DNA of 64,000 nucleotides from Roseiarcus sp963781895 (GTDB taxonomy: Bacteria > Pseudomonadota > Alphaproteobacteria > Rhizobiales > Beijerinckiaceae): NCBI GenBank assembly GCA_963781895.1, contig CAWAIM010000031.1:164123-228122 (forward strand), given 5' to 3'. Positions within the stretch are counted from its first letter, which is position 1. The number at the start of each line of letters is the position of its first letter. Shown in pieces: positions 37,807-46,096 of this stretch. Under the pieces are notes generated by a model, which saw nothing but the letters and a program-made list of their open reading frames with translations, made no database searches and was not told where the DNA came from. Both the position numbers and the translations under genes were made by a program.

Positions 37807-38964
37807 CTAGATTTGGGGCGGAGGGCCGGACGCCGCTTCGCCGAGGACCGTTTCGTCGACGCTCATCGCATTGCCCCGCCAGACAAAGCCGCCGCTGGTC
37901 CAGCCTCGAGCCCAGAGCAAGGGCAGGAGGAGGTCGCGAACGATCCAGCCCAAAGGGCTCGACCAGGTCAACGGCCAGCCGGCCGCCAAGGCGAGGACGG
38001 CCTCGGCGGCGTACCAGAAGACGGCCGCGAGCGCGACGGCGGACATCACGCCGAGCCCGAACTCAGGCGCCGCGAAGGCCGCCGCGCCGATCGTCAGCAG
38101 GCTGGTCGTCAGGATTTCGGGGGCGAATTGCAGCGGAAACGTCGCCCGGCGCAACCGCGCCCATCGGCTCTGCCGCGACCAGACGTCCTTGAAGCGCCGC
38201 GCGCCGAGAGGCTGCTGGAACGGCCCGTCGACGAGATGGGCGCTCAGTCCCTGGGCGTGGACGAGTTTCGTCGCCGCCGCGTCCTCCGCGATCTCGGCCC
38301 CCAACGCCTCGATGCCGCCGCCAGCCTCCAGAATCTGGCGCCGCCACAGCATGGTCTTGCCCTGGGCGAAGCCGAAGCCGAAAGCCTCGCCGGCATATTG
38401 CCAGCGCGCCTCATAGGTGTTGAGGAAGCCGCACTCGATCACGGCGGCGAAAGTCTCGTGGCGCGTTCCGATCGGCGGCGCGCAGACAATGCCGGTATTA
38501 GGGCGCCAGCGCGCCATCAGGCGCTGGATGTAGTCCGCCGGCATCAGGACGTTGGAATCGGCGATGATCACCCAATCGCTGCGCGCCGCCTTCCAGCCCT
38601 TGACCACATTGTTGAGCTTGGGATTGGCGCTGATCCGGTCGTCGCCGATCAGCAGACGCGCCCGGCGTTGCGGATTCGCCTCGATCGCGCCGCGCACCAG
38701 CGGGGCAATCGGGTCTTCGGCTTCGGCGAGGCAGAAAATGATCTCATAGTTCGGGTAGTCGAGAGCGAAGATCGAGCGCAGCGTCTCGCGCGAGAACGGC
38801 TCGACGCCGCACAGGGGCTGCACGATCGTGACGGCCGGAGCCGCCTTCGGCGCGGGCGTCGCCGCCCGGCGGCGCGCGCAACGACGCATCGCCAGCCCGA
38901 CGCTGAGGGCATGAATCCCGGCGCTCGAAACGCAAATCCCCGCGGCCAACGCGCTGATCGTCAT
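37807..38964 (-). CDS. Ceramide-glucosyltransferase-like GT21 glycosyltransferase
   Basis: A 385-aa membrane glycosyltransferase. An N-terminal helix precedes the GT-A domain with VTIVQPLCGVEP, D2 Asp136 in IIADSNVL, D3 Asp228 in AEDAAATKLV and the processive-type motif RQSRW (264-268). Three hydrophobic helices follow at the C-terminus. The pattern is that of ceramide glucosyltransferase (HpnI/GT21) proteins, which transfer a sugar to a lipid at the inner membrane. It lies back-to-back with gltX, 77 nt apart. Confidence 0.85.
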   Translation of the reverse strand: MTISALAAGICVSSAGIHALSVGLAMRRCARRRAATPAPKAAPAVTIVQPLCGVEPFSRETLRSIFALDYPNYEIIFCLAEAEDPIAPLVRGAIEANPQRRARLLIGDDRISANPKLNNVVKGWKAARSDWVIIADSNVLMPADYIQRLMARWRPNTGIVCAPPIGTRHETFAAVIECGFLNTYEARWQYAGEAFGFGFAQGKTMLWRRQILEAGGGIEALGAEIAEDAAATKLVHAQGLSAHLVDGPFQQPLGARRFKDVWSRQSRWARLRRATFPLQFAPEILTTSLLTIGAAAFAAPEFGLGVMSAVALAAVFWYAAEAVLALAAGWPLTWSSPLGWIVRDLLLPLLWARGWTSGGFVWRGNAMSVDETVLGEAASGPPPQI

Positions 38965-39041
38965 GGCCCCATCGTATATCCAATCCCCGAATCGGTGTCA
39001 CACAATATTGCGGCGCCCGCGCGACGCTTCTATGAAAGCGA

Positions 39042-40392
39042 ATGACCCCGCCTCCGATCGTCCGCTTCGCGCCGTCGCCGACCGGGCGCATCCACATTGG
39101 CAACGCCCGCACGGCGCTGCTCAACTGGCTCTACGCCCGCCGGCATGGAGGGACGTTCATCCTGCGCTTCGACGACACCGATCTCGACCGCTCGAAAGCC
39201 GAATACGCCGAAGCGATCGAACAGGATCTCAACTGGCTCGGAATCGCGCCCGATCGCGTGCATCGGCAATCGGAGCGCATGGCGGCTTATGACGAAGCGG
39301 CCGAGAAACTCAAAACGCTGGGCCGGCTGTATCCGGCGTACGAGACGGGGGAGGAACTCGAGCGGCGGCGCAAGCGCCAGCAGGCGTTGGGCCGCCCGCC
39401 TGTCTACGACCGCGCGGCCCTGCGCCTGAGCGACGCCGAACGCGCCGCGCTCGAAGCGGCGGGCCGCAGGCCGCATTGGCGTTTCCGCCTCGACCCGACG
39501 ACGGTGCGCTGGGACGACATGGTGCGCGGCCAAAGCCATATCGATTGCGCTTCGCTCTCCGACCCGGTGCTGCGGCGCGAGGACGGAACTTATCTCTACA
39601 CCCTTCCCTCGGTGGTCGACGACGTCGACTTCGGCGTCACGCACGTCATCCGCGGCGAGGATCATGTCACCAATACCGCCGTGCAGATCCAGATTTTCGA
39701 GGCGCTCGCCGGCGCCGCGCCGCGGTTCGGCCATCACAATCTGCTCACCGACGCCGCGGGCGAGGGGCTTTCCAAGCGCTCCGGCGCGCTGTCGATCGCT
39801 TCGCTGCGAGAACGAGGGGTCGAGGCGCTCGCCGTCGCCGCGCTGGCGGTGCTGGTCGGATCGGCCCAGGCGGTTCGTCCCGTCGCCTCGCTCGATGAAC
39901 TCGCCGGACACGATCGAGCTTTCGCATCTTTCGCACGGCGCGGCGCGCTTCGACGAAGCGGAACTCGATGCGCTTTCAGCGCGCACGCTGCATCATTTGC
40001 CTTACGCCTCGGTCGCCGACCGGTTGTCGGCGCTCGGCGTCGCTGGGCCGGGCGCGGAGACTTTCTGGCTGGCGGTGCGCGGCAATCTCGCCCGCCTCGA
40101 CGAGGCGGCGGACTGGCGGCAGGTGGTGGAGGGCGACATCGCGCCGGTGATCGAGGACCGCGAATACCTCGACGTTGCGGCTTCCCGCCTGCCGGAGGGC
40201 GGGTGGGACCAGACGACCTGGGGCGCATGGACCAACGAACTCAAGGGCATCACCGGCCGCAAGGGGCGCGCGCTGTTCCATCCCTTGCGCCTGGCGCTGA
40301 CCGGCCGCGCGGCGGGACCGGAACTCGCGACCCTGCTGCCGCTGATCGGGCGAGCTAAAGCGTTGGCCCGATTATCCGCACCTTCCGGGTGA
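39042..40392 (+). CDS. gltX: Glutamyl-tRNA synthetase, one frameshift
   Basis: A class I aminoacyl-tRNA synthetase, corrected length 449 aa. The HIGH motif region is FAPSPTGRIHIGNARTALLNW, the glutamate/adenylate region is HVIRGEDHVTNT, and the KMSKS equivalent is EGLSKRSG. At about 39906 GCCGGACACG has one extra A; without it SLDELAGTIELSHLSHGAARF is continuous. The C-terminal anticodon-binding region continues to PLRLALTGRAAGPELATLLPLIG. Alphaproteobacteria often carry two gltX genes, so loss of one copy is possible, but a sequencing insertion is more likely. The 3' end overlaps the convergent DUF2865 gene by 38 nt. Confidence 0.88.
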
Positions 40393-41593
40393 CCCCATCG
40401 GGGCCCTTCTCTTCCACGGACCGCCCTTGGTTCAGGCTGTAGGTCGCCCCGTTCTGCCCGCCGTCGCCGGCGATGCCGGTGGTTTCGCGGCTGATCGTCG
40501 CCGCCTCCGCGCTGAGTTTGGTGTCCGCGCCATTGGCGTCGAGACCCGGCGCGGGCGTATCCACAGTCTGGGCTGCGGTCTGGGCTGCCGCCTTGGCGCT
40601 CGCTTTCGTGACCTTGGCCGCGGCGGCCTTCGACTTGGGGTCGAGGATCGGCCGGGACATTTCCGCCGATTTTTCCGGGGTCACCAGGATGTCGCGCGAC
40701 TCGTGGCCGTATCTCGCCTCCGCCCCGGCGAGCGCGTCGGCCCAGCTTTGCCCCTTGCGACGGCACGAGCAGGACGAATCGTAGGACTGCAAGTATTTGA
40801 GCGCATTGGGCATATTGACATAGGGTTCGCCCGTGGACGCGGACACGGCCTGGTTGATCGTGCCGCCGAACGGAAACGAGTAGAGCGCCACGTCGGTATT
40901 GGGGCATAACGCGCGGCAGACCTCCTCCAGGCTGTCGGCGCGGCTGCCGGCGCCCGAATAGGAGACAGGAAAGAAGCTGCCGTCGCAGGTGCGCACACAG
41001 ACCGCATAAGAGCCGGCGCGGGCGTCGATTCCGCTCCTGTCCAGGGTTTCGCCTTCCCCTAGCGGTTCGTCGGGATTGATCGGCGCCATGGCGTCGGGCG
41101 ACGGCCTGGCGCCGCCGCCAAACAATGCTTCGAAGATATTGCCCGGCTTCGCCGGCGCGTTGGCGCATTGAGCGTTAAATCGCGCGATCAACTCGCCACG
41201 GCCGCCCGGGCCGCCGCCGGCGCGCGCTTGCAAATCGGCGAGACTGGCCTGCATGCGAGAGATTTGCCCGTTGATCTCGCCGCATTGGGCTGGCGGGTCC
41301 GAGCCGAAAATCAGGAACTTGCGGTTCTCGCAACCGAGCGAATGCGCGTAAGCGGTCGCTCGCGAAAGTTCGGCGCGCTGACGTTCGGCCGCCGCCTGGA
41401 GCTGCGCGCTCGGCCCGCTGCGCGACGCGGCCGCGATGGCTTGCTGCAGGCGAACGCAATCCGCGCTCTGCGCCAGCGCTTCGCCGCCCGCGAGCGCCGT
41501 GATGAGCGCCGCCGCGGCGGCGAGTGAAGTTCTGGGCGTCAGAAATTTCCACAAGCCGAAGCCGTTCTTCATGCGCACCATCGCCGGTTTCAT
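40355..41593 (-). CDS. DUF2865 exported protein
   Basis: A protein of about 412 aa with a signal peptide (KNGFGLWKFLTPRTSLAAAAALITALAGGEALA). The DUF2865 domain is Cys-rich: CVRLQQAI, CENRKFL, CGEINGQI, YAVCVRTCDGSFFPVSYSG, CRALCPNTDVALYSFP, SSCSCRRKGQSWADAL. The C-terminal third is Ala/Lys-rich and low complexity. DUF2865 is largely limited to Hyphomicrobiales; its role is unknown, and the paired Cys suggest a disulfide-stabilised periplasmic or surface protein. Three in-frame ATGs are possible (41629, 41593, 41572); 41593 has the best upstream GGGG. Confidence 0.8.
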   Translation of the reverse strand: MKPAMVRMKNGFGLWKFLTPRTSLAAAAALITALAGGEALAQSADCVRLQQAIAAASRSGPSAQLQAAAERQRAELSRATAYAHSLGCENRKFLIFGSDPPAQCGEINGQISRMQASLADLQARAGGGPGGRGELIARFNAQCANAPAKPGNIFEALFGGGARPSPDAMAPINPDEPLGEGETLDRSGIDARAGSYAVCVRTCDGSFFPVSYSGAGSRADSLEEVCRALCPNTDVALYSFPFGGTINQAVSASTGEPYVNMPNALKYLQSYDSSCSCRRKGQSWADALAGAEARYGHESRDILVTPEKSAEMSRPILDPKSKAAAAKVTKASAKAAAQTAAQTVDTPAPGLDANGADTKLSAEAATISRETTGIAGDGGQNGATYSLNQGRSVEEKGPDGVTRKVRIIGPTL

Positions 41594-41770
41594 AACGGTC
41601 AATCGCCCCAGCCTGCCGCTGCCCATCAATTCCCCGCCGGCGACGTCTTCAAACGACTCGCGCGGTTAGAATACCAGATCGCGGCGCGAACATGGCGTCC
41701 GCGCGGATCGAACCGGGTCGCCTTCTACGTTGTTTCGGCACGCTGCGCCAGTGGCTGCGAGGGGATCCCC

Positions 41771-42292
41771 TCAAACCCAGTGAGCAAGAACGGTGTTTGC
41801 CCAGTCGACAAGGACGCCATCCGCCGCCTGGCAATGCGCCCCGACATAAATTCTGACGTAAAGCCTGTCGGCAGCAGGCGTTGCGCCGCTACCGATCGCG
41901 GCGAGGTTGGCCTTCACGTAATCGTAAATTCGATCGAACCGACCCCATTCACGTCGAATCTGACCTCGATAAATATCGATCGTTCTGTAGTCTGACGATG
42001 CGAAGGAGCGGTCCAAACCCTCGGCGGTCGAAACCCAATCTATCCGCAGGGGAAACAGGAAGGCGGCGCCGTCGCAACTGTCAAGCCGCAGCCGAACCCC
42101 ATCGCCAGGATCGGATACAAAGTCGTCGACGGTCGCGCCGTCGTTCAGTCGCAGGCCCAGCAACGCATCCTTTGACGGCGCGGCTTGACTGCGCTCAGCC
42201 TGCGCGCTTTCCCACCGGGTCCACGAGCCGACCAACAATGCCGCGGTCAGCGCGACCAGGGCGATGACGCGCGTTTTGCCGGTCGGTTTCAT
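41771..42292 (-). CDS. Exosortase-associated accessory protein
   Basis: A 173-aa protein whose ATG overlaps the exosortase stop (ATGA), so translation is coupled. A single N-terminal helix (TRVIALVALTAALLVGSW) anchors an external domain with DSCDGAAFLFPLRIDW, RTIDIYRGQIRREWGRF and YVRIYVGAHC. Size, topology and position resemble EpsI-type exosortase partners, but I do not recognise the domain and conserved EpsI motifs are not evident. Its job is presumably to help processing or attachment of the sorted substrates. Confidence 0.65.
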   Translation of the reverse strand: MKPTGKTRVIALVALTAALLVGSWTRWESAQAERSQAAPSKDALLGLRLNDGATVDDFVSDPGDGVRLRLDSCDGAAFLFPLRIDWVSTAEGLDRSFASSDYRTIDIYRGQIRREWGRFDRIYDYVKANLAAIGSGATPAADRLYVRIYVGAHCQAADGVLVDWANTVLAHWV

Positions 42293-43156
42293 GCGAGAAT
42301 TGCGGCCGGCCGGACGCGCGAGAGCAGGGATATGCCAAGTAGACAGGCGAGCGTGACAATTGAGACAATGACGACGCCTTGGCCATCGTGCCAATATTGC
42401 AGCATCGGCGCAGACTGCGCCATCAGCGCGATCCGAATCGTGTTCAGAAGAATGGTCGCGGCGATCATGGCCGCCAGAGTCCACCAGTCCGACAGCACGA
42501 TTTGCAGTCTCTCGATTTTGATCAGCGCCAGCCAGATGAGAGTCGCGACGGTGATATTGTGAAAGGCGGAGCACGGCGGCTCGATGATAAATCGTATGTC
42601 CGCTCGGCGCGACTATATCCGCGCCGTTCTGGCTGAAATCGCCGAAAAACGACAGCAGCCCGGTCACGGCGCCAGTCTCCAGCCAAAGCACGTAGGGGGC
42701 GACGAGGTCGAATATCAGCCGGCCGTACAATTGGTAGAAGGCGAGCGCGAGCAGAAGTTGTCCGATCGAGGCCAGCCGGGCGTCGCGGCGCGTGATAAGC
42801 AACACCGCGACTGGCGTCATCGCAATCGACCCGGCCTTCAGCGACGGCAACGTGAAAGCGGCGCCCGCGGCGGCGATGAGCAACAGATCGGCGCGCGACA
42901 GCAGCGTATCGTTCCCCATTCTGCCGATCAGCGAAAATAGCGCAAACAATGCCAGCGCTTCGCCCGCTCCCAGCGGCGCACTCAAGATTTGGCCGAACGA
43001 GATCGTTCCACTCGAGTCGAAAACGATGCGCTGCCAAATGACCGCGCACACAATACAAGTCGCGAACGCCATCACGACATGACGATCGTGGACCTTGACG
43101 CCGATCAATGTCCGAAGCCCTCGGCTTTCCCGGCCTATGTTTCCAATGAGCGACAC
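42289..43156 (-). CDS. Exosortase/archaeosortase-family transpeptidase, one frameshift
   Basis: Corrected length 288 aa, about seven or eight helices. An extra A at about 42592 (ACGATTTATC for ACGTTTATC) breaks the frame; the correct reading is SGHTFIIEPPCSAFHNITVATL. The candidate active-site residues of the family are Cys195 (EPPCSAFHN), Arg241 (NTIRIALMA) and His256 (YWHDGQGVV). Exosortases cut and transfer proteins bearing a C-terminal tripartite signal. The GTG start lies 7 nt after the upstream substrate gene. The C-terminus (SRVRPAAILA) ends in the ATGA overlap with the accessory gene. I cannot place it in a named exosortase subclass. Confidence 0.82.
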
Positions 43157-43163
43157 GAAGCGG

Positions 43164-43373
43164 TCAGGATTTACGCTTCCGCCAATAGACGAGGGCCGCG
43201 GCCGCGCCGACCATCGCGAGGCTCAGAAGGCCCACGTCCGCCTCCGGCGCAGGCACCACGTGGGGCGGCGGATTGGCCCATGGCGGAGGCGCCCACGGCG
43301 GCGGTTTCGCCACTGCGGGCAGGACAGAAACAAGCAAAAAACACGATGCGCCAGCGAATATATGTCTCGCCAT
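43164..43373 (-). CDS. Tiny exosortase substrate 2 (PEADVG-type sorting signal)
   Basis: A 69-aa protein made of a signal peptide (MARHIFAGASCFLLVSVLPAVA), a linker of only about 15 residues rich in Pro and Trp (KPPPWAPPPWANPPP), then the sorting signal VVPAPEADVG, the helix LLSLAMVGAAAALVYW and the basic tail RKRKS. This is the tripartite layout of PEP-CTERM proteins, with PEADVG as the motif. The ribosome site is GGGGGAGCTTGGGAT. It lies immediately upstream of the exosortase gene. After processing, hardly more than the Pro/Trp linker would remain. Confidence 0.8.
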   Translation of the reverse strand: MARHIFAGASCFLLVSVLPAVAKPPPWAPPPWANPPPHVVPAPEADVGLLSLAMVGAAAALVYWRKRKS

Positions 43374-43500
43374 ATCCCAAGCTCCCCCGCTTGCGAAATA
43401 TCATGACTCCCGGGTTCGCGCCGCCAAACAGACGATATGGATTAGGCCCGCCAACGCTCGCCGTGGTCTCATTCGCCCTGAGACCGACGACCGAACGCGC

Positions 43501-43555
43501 CGAGCCGGTATTCCCCGTATAACCCGCGTACCCTAGGGCACTCTGCTCCGGCGCC
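43501..43555 (-). promoter_or_regulatory. Conserved upstream block of substrate 2
   Basis: This 55-nt block matches the block at 44197-44251 upstream of substrate 1 at 50 of 55 positions with no gaps, higher than the intervening leader sequences. It is about 130 nt before the start codon. A shared promoter or regulator site is the simplest reading. Confidence 0.5.
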
Positions 43556-43623
43556 GGACGTCTGTCAAGGTTCGCCAGGAGATTGGCATAGCGCCAATCA
43601 AGCAAAACGACCTTTTGAGGCTC

Positions 43624-43658
43624 GGAAAAATAAGAAACCGCCCAAGGGGCGGCCTCTT
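43624..43658 (-). terminator. Rho-independent terminator
   Basis: On the minus strand CCGCCC-CTT-GGGCGG is followed by TTTCTTATTTTT. It lies 25 nt past the stop of the exosortase remnant and so would end the substrate 1 transcript and separate it from the substrate 2-exosortase operon. On the plus strand the stem is followed by CCTCTTTAG, a weaker run. Confidence 0.75.
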
Positions 43659-43682
43659 TAGATTATCGCGGCGACGTCGCTT

Positions 43683-43848
43683 TTATGCAATCGTCGCCGC
43701 GACATGGCCCGTGCGGCCGCGAACATAGCCTGCGCCGACGATCGTCGCGCAGGCAACGCCCGTCCGGAACGCCATTACGATATGGCGCCCCCGGAATTTG
43801 GCGCCGACCAATGTCCCGATGCCGTCGGGCCTACAGTTCGAATAGGCG
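43683..43848 (-). pseudogene. N-terminal remnant of a second exosortase gene
   Basis: The frame reading GIGTLVGAKFRGRHIVMAF is the counterpart of GLRTLIGVKVHDRHVVMAF in the exosortase at 43156-42289. It continues RTGVACATIVGAGYVRG and stops at 43683. It follows substrate 1 exactly as the exosortase follows substrate 2. It has no active-site residues and is the 3' end of a duplicated block. Confidence 0.75.
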
Positions 43849-43859
43849 AGGCAAAGCGG

Positions 43860-44054
43860 TCAGGCTTTACGCTTCCGCCAGTAGATCAGAGCCGTGGCCG
43901 CGGCGACCATCGCGAGGCTCAGAAGTCCGACATCCGCCTCCGGCCCCGGCACCACGCGACGGGCCGCCGAAACGGTCGATATCGTCTGCGCGGCAACCGG
44001 AACGACGGAAAGAAGGAAGAAACACGATGCGCCAGCAAATAGATATCTCGTCAT
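43860..44054 (-). CDS. Tiny exosortase substrate 1 (PEADVG-type sorting signal)
   Basis: A 64-aa protein and paralogue of substrate 2. It has a signal peptide (MTRYLFAGASCFFLLSVVPVAA), a linker of about 12 residues without Pro/Trp enrichment (QTISTVSAARR), the sorting signal VVPGPEADVG, the helix LLSLAMVAAATALIYW and the tail RKRKA. The ribosome site GGGGAGCTTGCGAT is almost identical to that of substrate 2. An ATG six codons upstream is possible but lies in the ribosome site. The sorting signal is far better conserved between paralogues than the linker, which argues for selection on sorting itself. Confidence 0.8.
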   Translation of the reverse strand: MTRYLFAGASCFFLLSVVPVAAQTISTVSAARRVVPGPEADVGLLSLAMVAAATALIYWRKRKA

Positions 44055-44196
44055 ATCGCAAGCTCCCCACAATGAGAAATGTCAATGCTCTAGGGTTCGC
44101 GCTGTCGAACAAACCACTTCATAACAAACTATCGATATTAAGCCCACAACCGTCCGCCGCAGTCTCATTCGCCCTGAAACCTGCAACCGAACGTTC

Positions 44197-44251
44197 TGAG
44201 CCGGCATTCCCCGGATGACCCGCGTACCCTACGGCACTCTGCTCCGGCGCC
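44197..44251 (-). promoter_or_regulatory. Conserved upstream block of substrate 1
   Basis: Counterpart of 43501-43555 with 50 of 55 identities and no gap. It lies about 145 nt before the substrate 1 start. Confidence 0.5.
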
Positions 44252-44427
44252 GAATGTCTGTCAAGGTCTGCTCGCGTCATGTGAGACCGGGGCGCGTAAA
44301 GCGCGGCTCGAGACCTACGTCACGCAGATCCCGAGCCTGCCGAAAGCCGATCCAGGGCCCCGCCCCGACCGATCGGCGGTTGGTCCGCTTTCTGGCCTCG
44401 CCGCGCCGGATCGGGCATAGTCGGCCG

Positions 44428-46032
44428 ATGGCCGAGCCGGACGCCCGCGCGACCAACGCGCCCGAAATCACTGTCAGCGAGCTGTCCTATACGCTCAAGC
44501 GGGCGATCGAGGACCGGTTTGGCTATGTCAGGGTGCGCGGCGAGATTTCCGGCTATCGCGGTCCGCATTCCTCGGGCCATGCCTATTTCTCGCTCAAGGA
44601 CGACAAGGCGCGGCTCGACGCCGTGATCTGGCGAAATTCGTTCCTGCGCATGCGGTTCAAGCCCGAGGAGGGGCTCGAAGTCGTCGCGACGGGCAAGCTG
44701 ACCACCTTCCCCGGCAAGTCGAGCTACCAGATCGTCATTGAATCGCTGGAGCTGGCCGGCGTCGGCGCGCTGATGGCGCTGCTCGAGGCGCGCCGCAGGA
44801 AACTGGCCGAGGAAGGTCTGTTCGACGCCGCGCGCAAGCGCAAGATCCCGTTTCTGCCGAAAATTGTCGGCGTCGTGACCTCGCCGACCGGAGCGGTCAT
44901 TCGCGACATCCTGCATCGGCTCGCCGACCGCTTTCCGGTGCGGGTCGTCGTCTGGCCGGTCAGGGTGCAGGGCGAGACATCGGCGGCGGAGGTCGCGGCG
45001 GCGATCGAAGGCTTCAACGCCCTGGGCGAGGACGGCGTCGCGCCCCGTCCGGACGTGCTGATCGTCGCCCGCGGCGGCGGCTCGCTCGAAGATCTCTGGG
45101 GCTTCAATGAGGAGATCGTCGTGCGCGCGGCGGCGCGCAGCGCAATCCCGCTCATCGCGGCCGTCGGCCACGAGACCGACTGGACGCTGATCGATCACGT
45201 CGCCGATCTGCGCGCGCCGACGCCGACCGCGGCGGCCGAATTCGCCGTGCCCGTCCGCGCCGAGCTGGTCGCAACGCTCGCCGAACTCGAGGGGCGGGGC
45301 CGCGGCGCGATCCTGCGCTTCGCGCAAGCGCGGCGCGCCGACCTGCGCGCGCTCGCGCGCGCGCTGCCGGGCGGCGAGGCGCTGGTCGAGGGCCCGCGTC
45401 AGCGCCTCGATCGCGCGGGCGATTCGCTCTTCGCGCGCTTGCGCTCCGCCGTCGACCAGCGCGCGCTTCTGGCCGCCGGGCTCGCCCGCCGCCTCGCGCG
45501 CCATTCGCCGCGCGCCCATCTGGCGAGCCAGCGCGAGCGCCTGCGCGGGCTCGCCGGGCGGTTCGCGCGGCTCCGGCCGATGCTGATCGAACGGCCGCGG
45601 CAGGCCGCGGACGCCGTGGCTCGCGCTTTCGCGCGCGAGTCGGCGCTGCAGGCGCGGCGGCGCGGCGAACGCGCCGACGCGCTTCAGCGGCTCGCGGCCC
45701 GGATGGGCCGCGCCTTCGCCGAGCGCGTGCAGAGCCGCCGGGCGCGATTCACGGCGAGCGCCCAATTGCTCGACGCGGTCAGCTATCGCGGCGTTCTGGC
45801 GCGCGGCTTCGCGCTGGTGCGGGACGACGCCGACAGGCCGCTGCGCCGCGCCGCCGACATCAGCGACGCGCAGCCGATAACCATCGAATTCGCCGACGGC
45901 GCCGTCGCGGCGGTCGCCAATGGTCGAGCGCCGCCGCCAGCATCGCGCCGGGCCTCCGCCGAGGCGGCGCCGGCGCGGGCGAAACGCACGCGCCCGGGCA
46001 AAAGCGCGGAAGGGCAGGGCAGACTGTTCTGA
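44428..46032 (+). CDS. xseA: Exodeoxyribonuclease VII large subunit
   Basis: A 534-aa large subunit of exonuclease VII, which degrades single-stranded DNA. The N-terminal OB fold contains VRVRGEISGYRGPHSSGHAYFSLKD (about residues 40-65). The nuclease core contains VGVVTSPTGAVIRDILHRL, VLIVARGGGSLEDLWGFN and VGHETDWTLIDHVADLRAPTPTAAAE. A long Arg/Ala-rich helical arm and the C-terminal RGFALVRDDADRPLRRAADI follow. The open frame begins earlier, but ATG 44428 (MAEPDARATNAPEITVSEL) fits the family. xseB is not adjacent. Confidence 0.95.
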   Translation: MAEPDARATNAPEITVSELSYTLKRAIEDRFGYVRVRGEISGYRGPHSSGHAYFSLKDDKARLDAVIWRNSFLRMRFKPEEGLEVVATGKLTTFPGKSSYQIVIESLELAGVGALMALLEARRRKLAEEGLFDAARKRKIPFLPKIVGVVTSPTGAVIRDILHRLADRFPVRVVVWPVRVQGETSAAEVAAAIEGFNALGEDGVAPRPDVLIVARGGGSLEDLWGFNEEIVVRAAARSAIPLIAAVGHETDWTLIDHVADLRAPTPTAAAEFAVPVRAELVATLAELEGRGRGAILRFAQARRADLRALARALPGGEALVEGPRQRLDRAGDSLFARLRSAVDQRALLAAGLARRLARHSPRAHLASQRERLRGLAGRFARLRPMLIERPRQAADAVARAFARESALQARRRGERADALQRLAARMGRAFAERVQSRRARFTASAQLLDAVSYRGVLARGFALVRDDADRPLRRAADISDAQPITIEFADGAVAAVANGRAPPPASRRASAEAAPARAKRTRPGKSAEGQGRLF

Positions 46033-46096
46033 GCGCGCCGGCGGCTGGGCGAAGGGCCGGGGCGGACGCGTTCGTCGCGCCACCCGGACGTCGGGC

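Larger units (their letters stand above)
43706..44268. repeat. Diverged tandem duplicate of 43036-43577
   Basis: Blocks 43036-43577 and 43706-44268 are collinear. Each holds, reading leftward, the conserved 55-nt upstream block, a leader, a sorting-signal substrate gene and the 5' part of the exosortase gene. Similarity is highest over the substrate signal and the upstream block. The right-hand copy lacks the rest of the exosortase. Confidence 0.75.

Noticed and set aside
43171..43605. 144-aa minus frame overlapping substrate 2 and its upstream block
   Set aside because: Its conserved segment (QSALGYAGYTGNTGS) is conserved in the other copy, but the frame there ends early and overlaps the substrate in a different frame; a regulatory block explains the similarity better.
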